Notes under the pieces: model-generated | The model's database searches: none | What the model saw: the letters and a program-made list of their open reading frames with translations, nothing else | Told to the model about the DNA's origin: nothing | From: Latrodectus hesperus | Lineage: Eukaryota > Arthropoda > Arachnida > Araneae > Theridiidae | NCBI GenBank assembly: GCA_037975125.1 | Contig: JAJQOW010000023.1 | Coordinates: 659,501-723,500, forward strand | Length of the DNA stretch: 64,000 bases | Direction: 5' to 3' | Made by a program: the position numbers and the translations under genes | In this document: positions 1-11,949 of the stretch, one piece after another | Layout of the letters: every line of letters starts with the position of its first letter | Numbering within the stretch: the stretch's first letter is position 1

Positions 1-1150
1 GCAAAAGAGCATTTGGAGATTTTTATAATCGAAAAAAATAAATAAATAAGACTTCACAACAAACGTCCGAAAACCGCACAGCGAAGTCCGATGAGGCTCA
101 GCGCCGAAAATGATGTTTCACTTTCCTCCGAGCTCTACTACTTACAGTGACTGTTTCTCGCGATGCAGAGGTTGATGGTTGCAGAAAAACAATTGCACAC
201 TATTTTTTCTCACATGCTCTGGGGCTAAAAACACACTTAGCTTAATCCTGGAACTTTCATGGAGTAATCCTATGCAGCATTCGTTGCAACTCGTCTTTAA
301 AATCATAAAATTAATTTTATAACTGCATCCTACTTATACGACCGCCCTACGGAAACTTACTATGGTGCACGTTCTGCGCCGTAGTAATGCGCTTTAGCAT
401 GCCTCTCGAAAAAAGGTCGGAGTCTGGCCGGTGACGTCGGGAATACCCGGGGATTTTCCCCGGGCCTCGTTTTCACGGGGATGGTGCAGGTGCTGCTGCG
501 TTTTAAAACACACGCATTGGGCTGCACTTACAATGGGGGAGGTAGCTTTACTCTAACTGAATGCGACAGATAAATCAAACAATCTTGATGAATATGATGA
601 ATCAAGTAATATATGACTGTTAGAAATTAATTGATATACCACAGTACAAGATAGTTCTTCCATCAAATGTATTAATGAGGTTTGTGACTGTCTTCTGTGA
701 CTTAACCCTGAGAGAGTTTCTCGAAAGTAATGTGAGTTTCAATTATTAATTTTCGTAAACGATAACTTTTATTATTTATATTTTCACATTTTATCACTTA
801 AGTACCTTAATGTTCGTGATTTTAATTAGTGTTTTTACTGTAAAAGTGACCGTCTGCAGTTTCTATGGAGTCGCCATTGGCCGGTCCTATTATATCAAAT
901 CCCCCCTTTTGTAAAATTTATTTAAAAACACTCTTTTTTTGTTGAATTTTCATTAATTCTTTCCTGTATATAAATCATTATTCGATTTTTATGATTAATT
1001 TTGCATGCTTCATGCTCCAAACTGTAAACTAAGAAAGATTTCTGTGTTTGTTTACATCCGATTGATTTTACCCGGCTCCCGGCCCTAGTTTGCACGTGTT
1101 CCAGTGACCTAGTTTCTGCAAACCTCTTGCATATCTGATTAAAAGGCTCT
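1..1150. other. CpG-containing, relatively GC-rich non-coding stretch; possible promoter or 5' exon
   Basis: Compared with the rest of the window this stretch has clearly more G+C and many CpG dinucleotides (about 60-180, 340-530, 850-900, 1070-1110). It holds a 19-bp palindromic G/C segment (446-464) and an inverted CCAAT-like motif (CCATTGG near 873). An ATG at about 865 opens a short frame (MESPLAGPIISNPPF...) that runs into a possible donor (T|GTAAAA) after about 15 codons. No protein family was recognised. It could be the 5' end of a plus-strand gene whose body I cannot find, or an old insertion. Confidence 0.2.
446..464. promoter_or_regulatory. Palindrome containing a kappaB-like motif
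   Basis: A perfect inverted repeat CCCGGGG-ATTTT-CCCCGGG. Its core GGGGATTTTCCCC (449-461) fits the Rel/Dorsal/NF-kappaB consensus GGGRNNYYCC. A CRE-like TGACGTC lies a few bases upstream (432-438). The sequence match is direct; the regulatory role is inference only. Confidence 0.3.
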
Positions 1151-3750
1151 TATAAATAACCTTGCTAGGGGTTCAGATTTTTTTCTTCGATATAGCTCTT
1201 CTACATTTAAAATAGCTCTTATTAGCCGTAAATTTTTATCTTTACCAACCAAAATATGAAGTTTAACTATTTAATTTATGTACATTCTCGAAAAACTGAA
1301 TTCTTCAAACTATTCGAATTCAGAAAACAACGTACAAAATATGGACGCATATCGACATTAGTAAACATTTTATTTGCAAAGGCATCAATATTTTTTATGA
1401 AAATTTCTTCATAATAATAATAAATATTTGAATCTTTCGGTGCATTTTTTATTTCAATAAAATTTACGTAAAAAATTATTGTTGCGCATAACTAATTTTT
1501 ATTGTTCCTGTCTACCTGTTCCATCTTATTTTTTTTTTCTTGTTTGGCAAAATGATGGTATTTTTTTTTTCTTATTTTAATTACCAAAAAATGCATAGCG
1601 TTTTGCTGCAAACAGTTATTAATAACATCAATAAATCATTGTTTTTAATTTAAATTATTTGAATATAACATTAAACAGATTTTTGAGATGTAAACTAGAA
1701 ACATACATGAAGAGCAATTAAGGACACTAATTGCAGCAAAATCATCAATAATAAAAAAGGAAAATATTTTAATGAAAAATTGTTCGGTCACTATGTATAA
1801 AAGAAATCTTGCTAATGAAATAGTTTTTAAAAACTAAACTTTGCTTTAAATTTGCTTATTTTGATCTTTTTTATATATGTATATATATTATCATTACATA
1901 GTAATTCTTGAGTTAAGAAATCTAAATATTTTATGCAATTATATTATAAGCATTAGCAGTAGAATACATAAATTTTTAGAATATTAATTTTACATATTGT
2001 GCATAAAACTAAATAATATGTGAGATAAATATATAATTTGTCTGAAAAGTAGTTTTTTAGGTGTAATCAAATTTTTCATGATACACAACGTAAATGAAAA
2101 ATGTGGCTACTATAAATAGAACTGTATTGCAGTTTGATAATATGTGAAAAGAGAAGTTTTGGTTTTATTATAAATTTGATGATTATATTTTCCTAGGTTT
2201 GTTCCAAAAGCCCCTATTATGTAGAAATAGCTAAATATGATACTTTACCTTCTAATTTATAATATATGTTGTAATTGTACACTTTTATCATTTTTTAATA
2301 TATTTATACATTTAATCATAGGGTGGAATATTTATACCTTTTGGAATTAATTTTTGGAGAACTATACAATTACTATTTTATTTATCCAGAATAAAAAAAA
2401 TTAAATAAATTCCTTTTTAATCTGTTACTGAAATTTTGTAACATATATGAACCAAAAAAAGCATGTGGTGTATTTATAGCTTGTCACATATCAAAAATTC
2501 TAAATCATTGATTAATTTTTTCTTATGTGACTACATTACTTTGTTCTAAACTTGGGGATAATCACATAAAATATTTGCCTTATTGTGATTTATTTATTCA
2601 AAATAATATAAAGGATGTTATTATTTTTTTCAACATCTGTAATTTTATTGATTTGCTTGGGTTGTTTTGGATTCCTTTATAATTGAAATTTACAATCACA
2701 ATTTTATAATTTAAACTTACCATCTTAATTTTTACTTTATTTTTTAATAAGGAGTATACAAGTTCAGTAAATTCATTACTTTATTTGTTTTGTTCTCTTT
2801 ACTTTTTATGTATAGTTTTCATATTTATTAAAATCTTCATTGTATGGAATTAGGTAAACTAGTTTAGAAATGTAATGCCATCATCCACACTCACAGAATA
2901 CCAAATGGAAAGTTTTTAAAATTAAAAATATAAGCTCTCTATATATCTTATTATTATTAATCTTTCCTTAGTGAAGTGCAACAGTTGGCATAAATTGTGA
3001 ATGAGCTACTATGCTTAAATTAGTTTAAAATATTGAAATTATATACTTTAAAAACATGCATGAACTATACAACCAAGAAAATCAAAGACAATGTTTCCAG
3101 AAATATTTTATGATGTATATCTTGTTTAATTATATTTAACTCAGATATTCACAGATTTATCTAAGTAGAGAACCAGAATTTTCTTGTAATACTTTTGCCT
3201 CATAATATCTATTTGGTTTATCATTATGTGTATTGTACCTATTATATATATTTCATAATTGTGTGTGTGAATAAGAAAATAAAGACAACTTAAACATTTT
3301 TAAAAATTTTATTTTAAGATATTGCAAATTTTTAATCAATAATAAAAATTTAATTAGGTAAATCCTGCAGGCTGGTATGGATTTGGCAGGAATTGGAAAT
3401 TTTTATGCCAAGAGCTGCAAAACCTTGTTGACCTACATTACACCACTTAGTAAAATATCTGATTTTTGAAATCACAATCTCTTGCTATTTTCGTGATTTT
3501 AAATGTTTCATTATATTTATTTACCAGAAAAATATTACAAAGCATAATTTTTTTACAAAACATATTTTACAAAGGTTATATATTACAAAAAACTAAATAA
3601 TTCTAGAAATCAATTCTTTTACTTGTCAGTCAATAAAATATGCATGATATCCTAAATAATTTTTTAATTAAATTTTTATTTAATCAAAAGAATACAGGCA
3701 ATTTAAAAAATTCATATATTATAATATCAAGCAGATATTAACTGTGTTAT
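1151..3750. other. AT-rich stretch, nothing recognised
   Basis: Very A+T-rich DNA with short homopolymer runs and stop codons in every frame. I see no coding exon, RNA gene or transposon relic. Confidence 0.5.
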
Positions 3751-4090
3751 AAATCTAAATCATTAACGTAAATAACATATTTTTATGAAAACTCTGATTT
3801 CTTATTAACTAAACAGTGGTGCCCATCTTAAAAATACATCTGTTGCAAAGCAATCTAGCACAGGAGAACAACTGGACTATAAAGCTAAATCAATAGTGTA
3901 AATAATATACATTTTCATGAAAATTCAAGTTTCTAATTGACGGAACAATAGTGATCACCTCAAAAAAAATTTGCTGCAATCCAATATAGCACGGCAGAAA
4001 AACTGAACAATAAAGCTAAGTCAATGATGTAAATAATATCTATTTTTATGAAAATTTGCTTTCTAATTAACTAGGTATTACCATTATATA
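3751..4090. repeat. Tandem repeat, about 130-bp unit, roughly 2.6 copies
   Basis: Units begin with AAATCTAAATCATTAACGTA, AAAGCTAAATCAATAGTGTA and AAAGCTAAGTCAATGATGTA at 3751, 3881 and about 4012, giving a period of 130-131 bp. Each unit then has TAAATAA, TTTTTATGAAAA and a GCAA-CAATMTAGCAC block. Copies are diverged, so the array is old. The sequence just upstream (3730-3750) resembles the end of a further decayed unit. Confidence 0.75.
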
Positions 4091-4133
4091 TTTTTTAGTT
4101 TTAATTAATCAAGCAGAACAATTCAACAAGTAA

Positions 4134-4135
<2 letters not shown>

Positions 4136-4164
<29 letters not shown>
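4136..4164. repeat. (AT)n microsatellite
   Basis: An uninterrupted alternating AT tract of about 29 bases. Confidence 0.9.
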
Positions 4165-4167
<3 letters not shown>

Positions 4168-4169
4168 AA

Positions 4170-7100
4170 AATTTTTACACTATAGTTAAAAAATTATATT
4201 ATTTAGTGCATAAAATAACTAATTAAATAGAATAATGCATACAGTAAAAGCATTCACTGATTCATCAACTTTGAAAATAACTTTCAAAATTTTAAATTAC
4301 AAATTAAACAGCTTTATAAAATTATAACATCGTATTGGTTTATAAATTTTATGAAAATAATCAAATTTTCAAACACATATAATTATTTTAAAATAAATTT
4401 AGACGAAGTAAAATGCAACATAAGCTTTAAGGATTTTTTAAACTCCTTAACGAATTGTATATATTGGAATACATCATAAAATAGCTGAATGAATTTATTC
4501 TCGTTCTGTAATCTACAGGTTTGATATCCTCAGATTTAATCTTAATAATAAAATATCTTTGTGTATTATTTTGGTATATGTGCTTTTTGTTTTAGTCTGA
4601 TGGTGAACCTGCTGCTTACTACGTAATCATTCAAATCGTAGTTGTTTGATAGCTATATTCTCATTTTGTTTCCAAAAATAATTTTTAATTGATGTTTCCT
4701 CTTTATAACAGGACTTGCTGAAAATCTAACTATACACAATTATGAAATTGCAAAGGGAGTAAGAACCGTCACGCACACACACACATCACTTGCTTTGAGA
4801 CTGGAGTAATTATTTTTTATCGATGTCTAAATTTCTATCAAATTTAAACAGGTGACTTTTGCTTTCATTCTTATGTTACTTGAAAGCTCAATCAGAGATT
4901 TTTCTTGTGAAATAATTTTTTTGGAGCTTTAGTATAGAATAAATCTTGTACTCGTGCAAATTTTTTGTTTTAGTCCTTTAAGAAATACTTTATGATCCAG
5001 TTGATTGTGATTTGTGAATTTTAAAAAATATCAGTACAATATGTGAAACCTTATTTCCACTATGTTTACAGTATTGTCTTCTGTTGTGATACAAACAAAC
5101 AGTTTTTGCCTCCATTATTCATTTTCCCTTTCTGTATATATAGTTTTTGCTAAAATCTTCTCTTTCAACTTTAAAATATGAATGTTTTGTCCCAAGAGAA
5201 ATATTCAACATTGTTAATTTTTTGAATAAGTCAGGCAAGTACATCAGTTTCAGCAGAGAATGCCTTTCTTTACAAAATGGGGACAACTATGTGGTCATTT
5301 TCTTTCAAGAAATTGTAGGTTTCTTATCAAATTTTATAATTTGAAGTAAAACTGCCAATTGAGAAAAAACTAATTCAGTATATAAAAAAACTTGGCCACA
5401 AATCCTTGCTTTGTTTTTTGTAAAATTTACTTTTTAATAGCCTGGTTTTTGTATAGTTAAGAATATTATACATTCTAAATGAAATTCAATGGTAGATTCA
5501 GAAATTTGGATGCAAATACTTTGCAGGCTTATACTATTATCTTGATCTGTATTCGCGAGTTATGCAAAGGACTACCATCGGTGCAATCATAATTAAGTTG
5601 ATGATACCAAAAATATTTTCTGTCTTTTAATATTCCTTAACATAACATTCATTAGTAATAGAGCCATTAATGAAATATGTACTAATCTGATAAGATCTGC
5701 TTTCTTATTATTATCTATAGCCTCGCCTCACCCAGCTATAATCTAAATTATTTTCTTTTAATTTTTTTCTATCTATTGATTATTGTGATCTTGAGTAGCA
5801 TTCTAGATCATTCAATTGATTGTCTTGCTCGACAAAAGAATATATACTCAGAAATTTTCTCATACTTTCTCCTATTGTAATATTAATCTCCACAACTATT
5901 GGTAGAATTAATTCCTGAAAAACAGTGCATTTTGTTGTTCTACATGCCAGGATATACTATACATAAACATCTTTCATGCTGACCATCTAACTGTGATATA
6001 TGCTTTCTCCTCAGGGCCCTTTGTCATGAAAACAGATATGGGCACTATAGGCCTCGATTCCATTGGGCTGTTGTGCTACTGAGTTTAGTTTTTATATACC
6101 ATTATAATGGTATCAAGAAGTCATTTTTAATCATGAGATTTGCTTTGAGAAAATCATCTTTTTTTGTGGTATAAATCTTTTATATTTTTGCTAAACTATT
6201 GGCACGACTTCTCAACATTTGAAGGTAGAGCCTTTATTAACTTGAATCTATGTTGTTAGATGATAAATCCATCTTATTTGAAGCTTTTGGTAGATAGAGT
6301 GATCTTTAGAACATATTGTATACTGCAGTATTTTCATTGATTTCTGTTGAAAAAAAAAAGTTAAAATCCAAATATCTGTCTTATTTACAGTATTTTTTTA
6401 TTTATTTATTTTTTTTTTAACATACATTGCATGTTAATACATGAACTTTTAACTTGTGCTTTTGGGTTTTTATCTTTTCATCAAAAAAGAATTTTTATGA
6501 AAAGGATACATGTATACAGCTATCTTAGATCATGGCCTGCAGAGCCAACTTTTGCAAGACAACAATGAGTGTAATTCTTAATAATCAGACTCTCTGAATA
6601 TTCATAAGGAAGGTTACCTTTATTTCCATTACTGATTATGAAATATCTGAAGGAGAGAAGGCAAATGGAAAGAATATATAGAAGGTTAAAATTCATAGGT
6701 AAGTGCTAGGTTGCTGTTGCACTCTTAATTGAGAATGTTTTATCAACATTTTATAATGACTTGATAGTGATACCATGATAATATCTTGTATTGATGAAAG
6801 TAATTGTTACATTAGCATAGTTACAAATTTGTATGATTTGACCATAAAATGTTTGGCTTTTAGATGAATTGTAAATTCTTATAGCCATAGGTAAAATTGT
6901 ATGGATTGTTAAATTAGTCTGAAAACTTTTCTGCTTCTTAACATGTTTGCTATTAATGATAAGATTTATGCTTCATACATATAAATAATTTTAAGGAAGA
7001 AAAACAAACATTTTATACTGCTTAATATATTTTTAAAAAAGAATAGTGTTCATGGTCTTGTTCTAAGAGAGAACCAATTTTTTAAATTTTAAAACCCATT

Positions 7101-7900
7101 TTCACACATTTTTGTCATTTTAACTGTTAAATAATTGCTTTAACTTTAATAATTATTAATATAAAAAATTTTTTTAATATATCATTTTTAAAACTATGCA
7201 AAAGTCTGTTGAGCATTAGAAGTTGAATTAGTAAGCATTTGTGCTATTTCAGTTTTGAAGCTTTATTTTGTTAAAAGTATTTAATAAAAATTGGTTTAAA
7301 AGAACCTGCCATTGTTTTGTAAATGTTTGTATTTACTTACAGTAAATATTTATTGACATAATATTAATTGCATTGTGCACATCCGTCTGAGACGTGGAAA
7401 AATTTATATGATTTTAAATTGGCAGTATGCATTATAAAGTAATTTACATGTTTAGAAATATACAGAAAGTTAAATTAGATATCAAGCATGTATTAAATAT
7501 TTTTCTTAATTTACATACGTAAAGATATAAATATATATATAACACATTATTTTATGTGTTTATCAAAAGCTATTTTTCTAATATTTTAAAATATAAATAA
7601 TGCATCTTACATTTCAAATATGAGGTCCTAGAATTAATTAAACAGTTTGTAAAAAGGTTTTGCTTTTATGCAGAACTTCAAAAAATCTGGTATTAGTATT
7701 GATATCATCTAGATTATATGTGTACAATTTTAGGTTCATAGTATTTTTCTTGCTGTATAGAACACATCAGTGATTAAAGATGTATTTTTGCCTAAAATAC
7801 CAAATAACTATATTTTGGCAGTTATGAAAATATTACTAAAAAAGTAACAACTTAAGCAATTATATTTATCTAAATTAGTGAAAATAATTAATTTAATCTA
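4170..7900. other. AT-rich stretch, nothing recognised
   Basis: No exon, RNA gene or transposon motif was recognised. A 65-codon open frame at 5147-5344 has no family resemblance and no splice context that I can defend. There is a short (AC)n run near 4770-4786 and low-complexity T tracts near 6400-6420. Confidence 0.45.
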
Positions 7901-7905
7901 GTACT

Positions 7906-9015
7906 ATGTTATTGCACAATTCATGGGGAAAAAGTTGCAAGAGCCCTAAAGAGTTTAGATTTAAAAAAAAATCTAAAGTCCAAGATCTCTATATCTCAAA
8001 AAGAACTTTCAATGCGTGGAGTGGAAAGTACGAGTTAAAAAGATCTTCAGCCCTGCACTTCAATCAGGATATCGGGAAAGACATCCATTACAAATCCCTA
8101 GAGATTTTCAAAAAACCGTACCATATCTTATGTTTTCCCATGCAAGCTAAAATTAACTTAAATCTTTTGCAACTCTACACCAAGACAGAACCTGTCACAC
8201 AAATAAAAGTGAAAGGCGACCACACAGTCAAAGAACTCAACTCCAGACTTAGCAATCGCCTGTACGGATGGCTTTTCCATACAGGCGACTCTAATCTTGA
8301 TAAAGGTGGAGTGAAAATCCTCTTTTTTAACCCAGATGGTGAGCAGGAGTACCACAGTATTCCTGTTGGGAAAATTGCTTCCAACTATGCTTGTGAGCCG
8401 ACCATAAGTTGGAGATTGATCTGTCTAAAGTTGATTAGGTATCTAACGGTATCATTATTTTTCTGACACAAGATCAGCATTACAGACGTTACAGAGAGAT
8501 GAGTGTCAACTCAGTCCTAAGATTATAAAGCTAATCCACAAAATCATTGCTATCCAAAGATCCTGCACCTTTCAATTGATACCGGCACATGTTGACCCCT
8601 GGCAACGAGGTACAAATGAGCTAGCTAAAGAGGCCCGTAATTCTCCTCAGGGACCCATATACTTGACTCTCATTGACACCAATGAAATTGCCAGCCAAAA
8701 ATTAATTTACCAGCAAGTTAAAAAGTTTTCCATTCCAGAATTAAATAATAACAGAACCATTTCAACTATAATAGCCAGACTTAGAAAAAACACTTTAAAG
8801 TCATGAAAATTTCTGCAGATGTACAAAGGAGTTACACCAGGCTTTATCCTCACTCCCTGGATGACACTCAACTGTCTCAACAGCACATCTTTAGCTGTCT
8901 GTTAACGCTAGCCAAGCTTTATAAAATTCAGCATAAAGGATCCTGTGGAGCTTCTTTTTCAGATAAAACTGTAGAGAGTTTCAGGGTTGTCTTTGACAGC
9001 TTTGGGGACTTTTAG
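7906..9015 (+). pseudogene. Decayed LINE, RNase H region and 3' end (I/Jockey-like)
   Basis: Three open stretches in sequence (7906-8466, 8576-8806, 8803-9015) resemble the post-RT linker, RNase H domain and C-terminal tail of an I/Jockey-like non-LTR retrotransposon. The first ends with a segment like the start of RNase H (FHTGDSNLDKGGVK, then VGKIASNYACE). The second carries the degenerate end of the fold, PAHVDPWQRGTNELAKEA, where GNERADELAKEA is usual, so the terminal catalytic Asp region is damaged. The third ends VVFDSFGDF, a common C-terminus of this family. Frameshifts and stops (for example after 8466) separate the pieces. No RT domain or 5' end was seen, so the copy is 5'-truncated or eroded. 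No target-site duplication was found. Confidence 0.7.
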
Positions 9016-9290
9016 GGTTTTTGCTCATATTCATGGACACATCATCACCACTATGCTATTTCATACCATATAATAAATACCAGTATTTTTATACGATTGC
9101 CAAAATGACTACTTTTTTGCAGTTTTAAAAACTATTTTTTTGCTCCCTCCTTACAAAATAGTTGTTGAAATAAGCCTTTATAAAATTAAAATAGAAAATT
9201 TAGAATATTTTGATTGTTTCAATGTTGTTGAAATATATTATGGTAATTAGTGTCAGGCGTAATGAACTATATCATTATTTTGTGAAATAA

Positions 9291-9328
9291 GCCAAGTTGG
9301 CAACCGAATAGTTAGCTCTCTTGCCTTT
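9291..9328 (+). repeat. SINE family A, 5' part (split by a LINE)
   Basis: GCCAAGTTGGCAACCGAATAG and the following bases correspond to the start of the SINE copy at 18971 (GCCAAGCTGGTAGC...). The SINE breaks off at TCTCTTGCCTTT (9317-9328), is interrupted by the LINE at 9329-10176, and resumes at 10177 with the same 12 bases. Confidence 0.7.
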
Positions 9329-10176
9329 CTTCTTCTTAAGGTTGGGTTTGTATGTCATTGGCACCTCTGCTTTAATCAGCATTTTGTACCATTAACTCCA
9401 AATCAAATGTTTCCTAGTTCCAGTTACTCGGGTCACCCACTTTATTAATAAAGTCCGATAACCCTTTAATGGAGTCTATGTGTAACTCTCTAGTATGGAT
9501 AATGTCTAAAGAAGTTAATCTAGGGAGGGCAAGAGCCTCGCATTCGTAAATGATATGCTTGGCCGTTTCTTCTTGCGTATGACATTTCCTGCAGATAGGG
9601 TCTTGCTGAAACAATCTCATTTCATGGAGGTGTTTTTTGAAATAGTAGTGCCCAGTTATGAAGCCTACGATTATATCTTCTGCCTAGAGCATCTAAGAAT
9701 TTCAAAGGCAATCCTCGCTGATGATCCACAGATAATACTTTTAGCATGGGTTTGACCAGGAGTGTTGAGCCAAGCTTCATACATCTTCCATCTCTACCAT
9801 CTAAGAACATTGGTTTTTGCGGTCTTCAAACTGATCCCACAAAAAGGTTCTGGACCAATGGGAACAAAAGACGATCCTTGTTTATCAAGCTCATCAGCCC
9901 TTTCATTACCTTCGATACCTTTGTGCCCTGGCAGCCATACAAGGATCACCTTGTTTCTAATTGCCAGTTCTGTAAGAAGGTTTCTACATCCCAAAATCAT
10001 TTTAGATTTGATTTCGAAAGAATTAAGTGCTTTTAAAGCGGCTTGACTGTCACTAAAAATGAGAATCCGCTTACCGTAGTAGCTCTTCCTCATATTTAGT
10101 CGCAGACAGTGGATAATGACCAAAACTTCTGCCTGGAAGACCGTAGCATATCACCCAAGGCATACAGACAGGCTGG
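9329..10176 (-). mobile_element. 5'-truncated LINE (RNase H plus 3' end) inserted into a SINE
   Basis: Reading on the minus strand, it starts inside an RNase H domain. ILIFSDSQAALKALN carries a catalytic Asp, and WLPGHKGIEGNERADELD is the C-terminal signature, with D usual at the end but followed here by KQGS. A Cys/His knuckle-like tail follows ([18 protein letters not shown]) and then a short 3' UTR ending in (GAA)n at 9329-9337. The open pieces 10123-9794, 9810-9622 and 9620-9414 are separated by frameshifts. The insertion is flanked by a 12-bp target-site duplication TCTCTTGCCTTT (9317-9328 and 10177-10188). The tail is a GAA-type simple repeat rather than poly(A). The same family recurs at 47639-48155. 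An I- or Jockey-type clade is likely; the exact clade is uncertain. Confidence 0.85.
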
Positions 10177-10327
10177 TCTCTTGCCTTTGGTTCAACAGTT
10201 TGTGGGTTCAAATCCTACCTTGGGAATGGATGTTTGTAGTGGTTCGGAATCCACTTTAAACCATAGGGTCCCAGTCTAATTAGCCCTCGTGTGCAAAAGA
10301 GGACTGTTGAGCGACAAACAAACCAAA
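10177..10327 (+). repeat. SINE family A, 3' part
   Basis: Continues the split SINE: GGTTCAACAG, then a Pol III B-box-like GGGTTCAAATCC (about 10202-10213), the body with GTAGTGGTTCGGAATCCA and TCTAATTAGCCCTCGTGTGC, and the end CGACAAACAAACCAA. Five other copies or fragments of the family occur in the window (16331, 18971, and on the minus strand 43326, 48985, 50037). Confidence 0.75.
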
Positions 10328-10329
10328 CT

Positions 10330-11660
10330 TTTGTGAAATGAAACAAATTGATCCTTATTTTTAAAAAATGTTTTATGGAAATAACAAATTATGTAGTAAA
10401 AGTTAATGCATAAAAATAGAAAACTTATAATTTTGAAAACTATTACTTTTGTATTTTATTATGGGGCTTATAATATCAGATCTAATCAACCATTACCATT
10501 TTTTAAAATAAAACACAAATCAACATAAAATAAAAATTAAAGTGTATAATTTCCTTAAGTAATAAAGACTTATTTTGCTTCTATGCTGTGAATTTTACTT
10601 CATTATACATAAAAGATTTCTTTCCAATGCTATTTTTCTGTATCACTCAAAATACATGTCAAATATTAAGATAAGTCTAAATACTTGATATCAGTTTGGT
10701 AACTAAATAATCAACAGTTTGGTCTTTATTCACATGTTCAACTTTCACCTCAAAACTAAGTGTTCATAATGCTTTGAAACTGCAGTAGGTTAACCATTAG
10801 AGTTGAAGTGGGCATGCTGTGCAAACATTGTATTAGCAAACAAGAAACAAATGCACTGAAAACATCCTTAGTTTTCCATTTGATGTGTAGTGTCAAACTC
10901 AAACCTAAAAATGAACATCTGTTGCACCATAAATGCTCTATGAATTATTATGAAGCATTCATTGAAAGAATTAATAGGTATTTAACATGTATTTTTTACT
11001 ATCAATTATAACTTCATTTGTATTGCTATATTCAGTTGTCTTAAAAGCATCTCCAATATTAAAAACTTTTAAATTGCTTTAAAAAGAAAAGTAATTTGTT
11101 GGAATCATTTTTAGTTGGGAGCCAAGTTTAAACTCATTCCTAAATGACAGAAATAGGAAAACAGTATTGTGTTCTATTAACTTATGACCAGCTACTTTTT
11201 ACTTTATTTAATAAGCCACTGTTTAAGTAATAAATTCATTTGATATTTAAATTTTTGTACTATTTAAATAAAAGTAACATTGGCAACAATCTTAACATTT
11301 ATATTATGCATAGAAACAATTTGTATATAAAATTCCTCGTAAGGTAACCTTTTAGAATATTTTCACTATCTTTATTTGATAATACGTTAAGCAGAATTGC
11401 ATAATTTCCATAAATTAAAGTATTTTGCTTCATAAATAGACAATTCAGTTATTATCATCCTAAAAATGTTTTTTGGATTAGATCCTGCTTTTAACTGGGG
11501 ATATTTTATATTTTTTAGCCTCTTAAAAATATTAAACAAATTTTTATGTTTAAAATTGTTATTAAATGGAAAATACTTACTGTTGAACAACTTAAAAATT
11601 ATTGCAATTGTTTCTCATTTTTAATATTTATGTTTAAAGCAAATCATTGTTGCACTAAGC
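10330..11660. other. AT-rich stretch, nothing recognised
   Basis: No exon or repeat relic was recognised. Open frames here (for example 10808-11011 plus, 11387-11590 minus) are short, low-complexity and without family resemblance. Confidence 0.45.
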
Positions 11661-11663
11661 ATG

Positions 11664-11945
11664 CTTTCCTGTACCTAGCCCTGAGTTGGGTTCTACCAGT
11701 TAAATAGAAGCAGCCATAAAGAGTCCTCGTGACTTTGAAGCAGGTACCAAGCAGAAGACCCCCATTACTTTTTTGCTACCCCTAGGAGTATCATTTCACT
11801 TGGTGGACATCAAGACCATGCCCAGTTTTAATGCACCACAGCCACCTTTAGTGAAGGCGACGGATTTTTGATTAAGCCTGACTTCAAACTCGCTACCTTC
11901 TGATAATGAGAACAACCTCTAACCAACCAGGGCACCATGGCCCTT
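11664..11945 (-). repeat. tRNA-derived SINE, family D
   Basis: On the minus strand it begins GCCATGGTGCCCTGGTTGGT followed by TAGAGG (A-box-like), then a degenerate B-box GCGAGTTTGAAGTC, and a 200-bp unrelated body ending near CAGGGCTAGGTACAGG. It has higher G+C than the flanks and no coding potential. It looks like a tRNA-related SINE with a single copy in this window. Family identity is not established. Confidence 0.6.
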
Positions 11946-11949
11946 AAAG

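Noticed and set aside
3751..4090. CRISPR-like array
   Set aside because: Units are 130 bp, continuous and diverged, with no short repeat and unique spacer pattern; the genome is eukaryotic.
5147..5344. 65-codon open frame with fairly normal composition
   Set aside because: No start context, splice sites or family; length is within chance for this many kilobases.
8158..8384. Two minus-strand frames opposite the LINE RNase H segment
   Set aside because: Antisense shadows of the plus-strand retrotransposon remnant.
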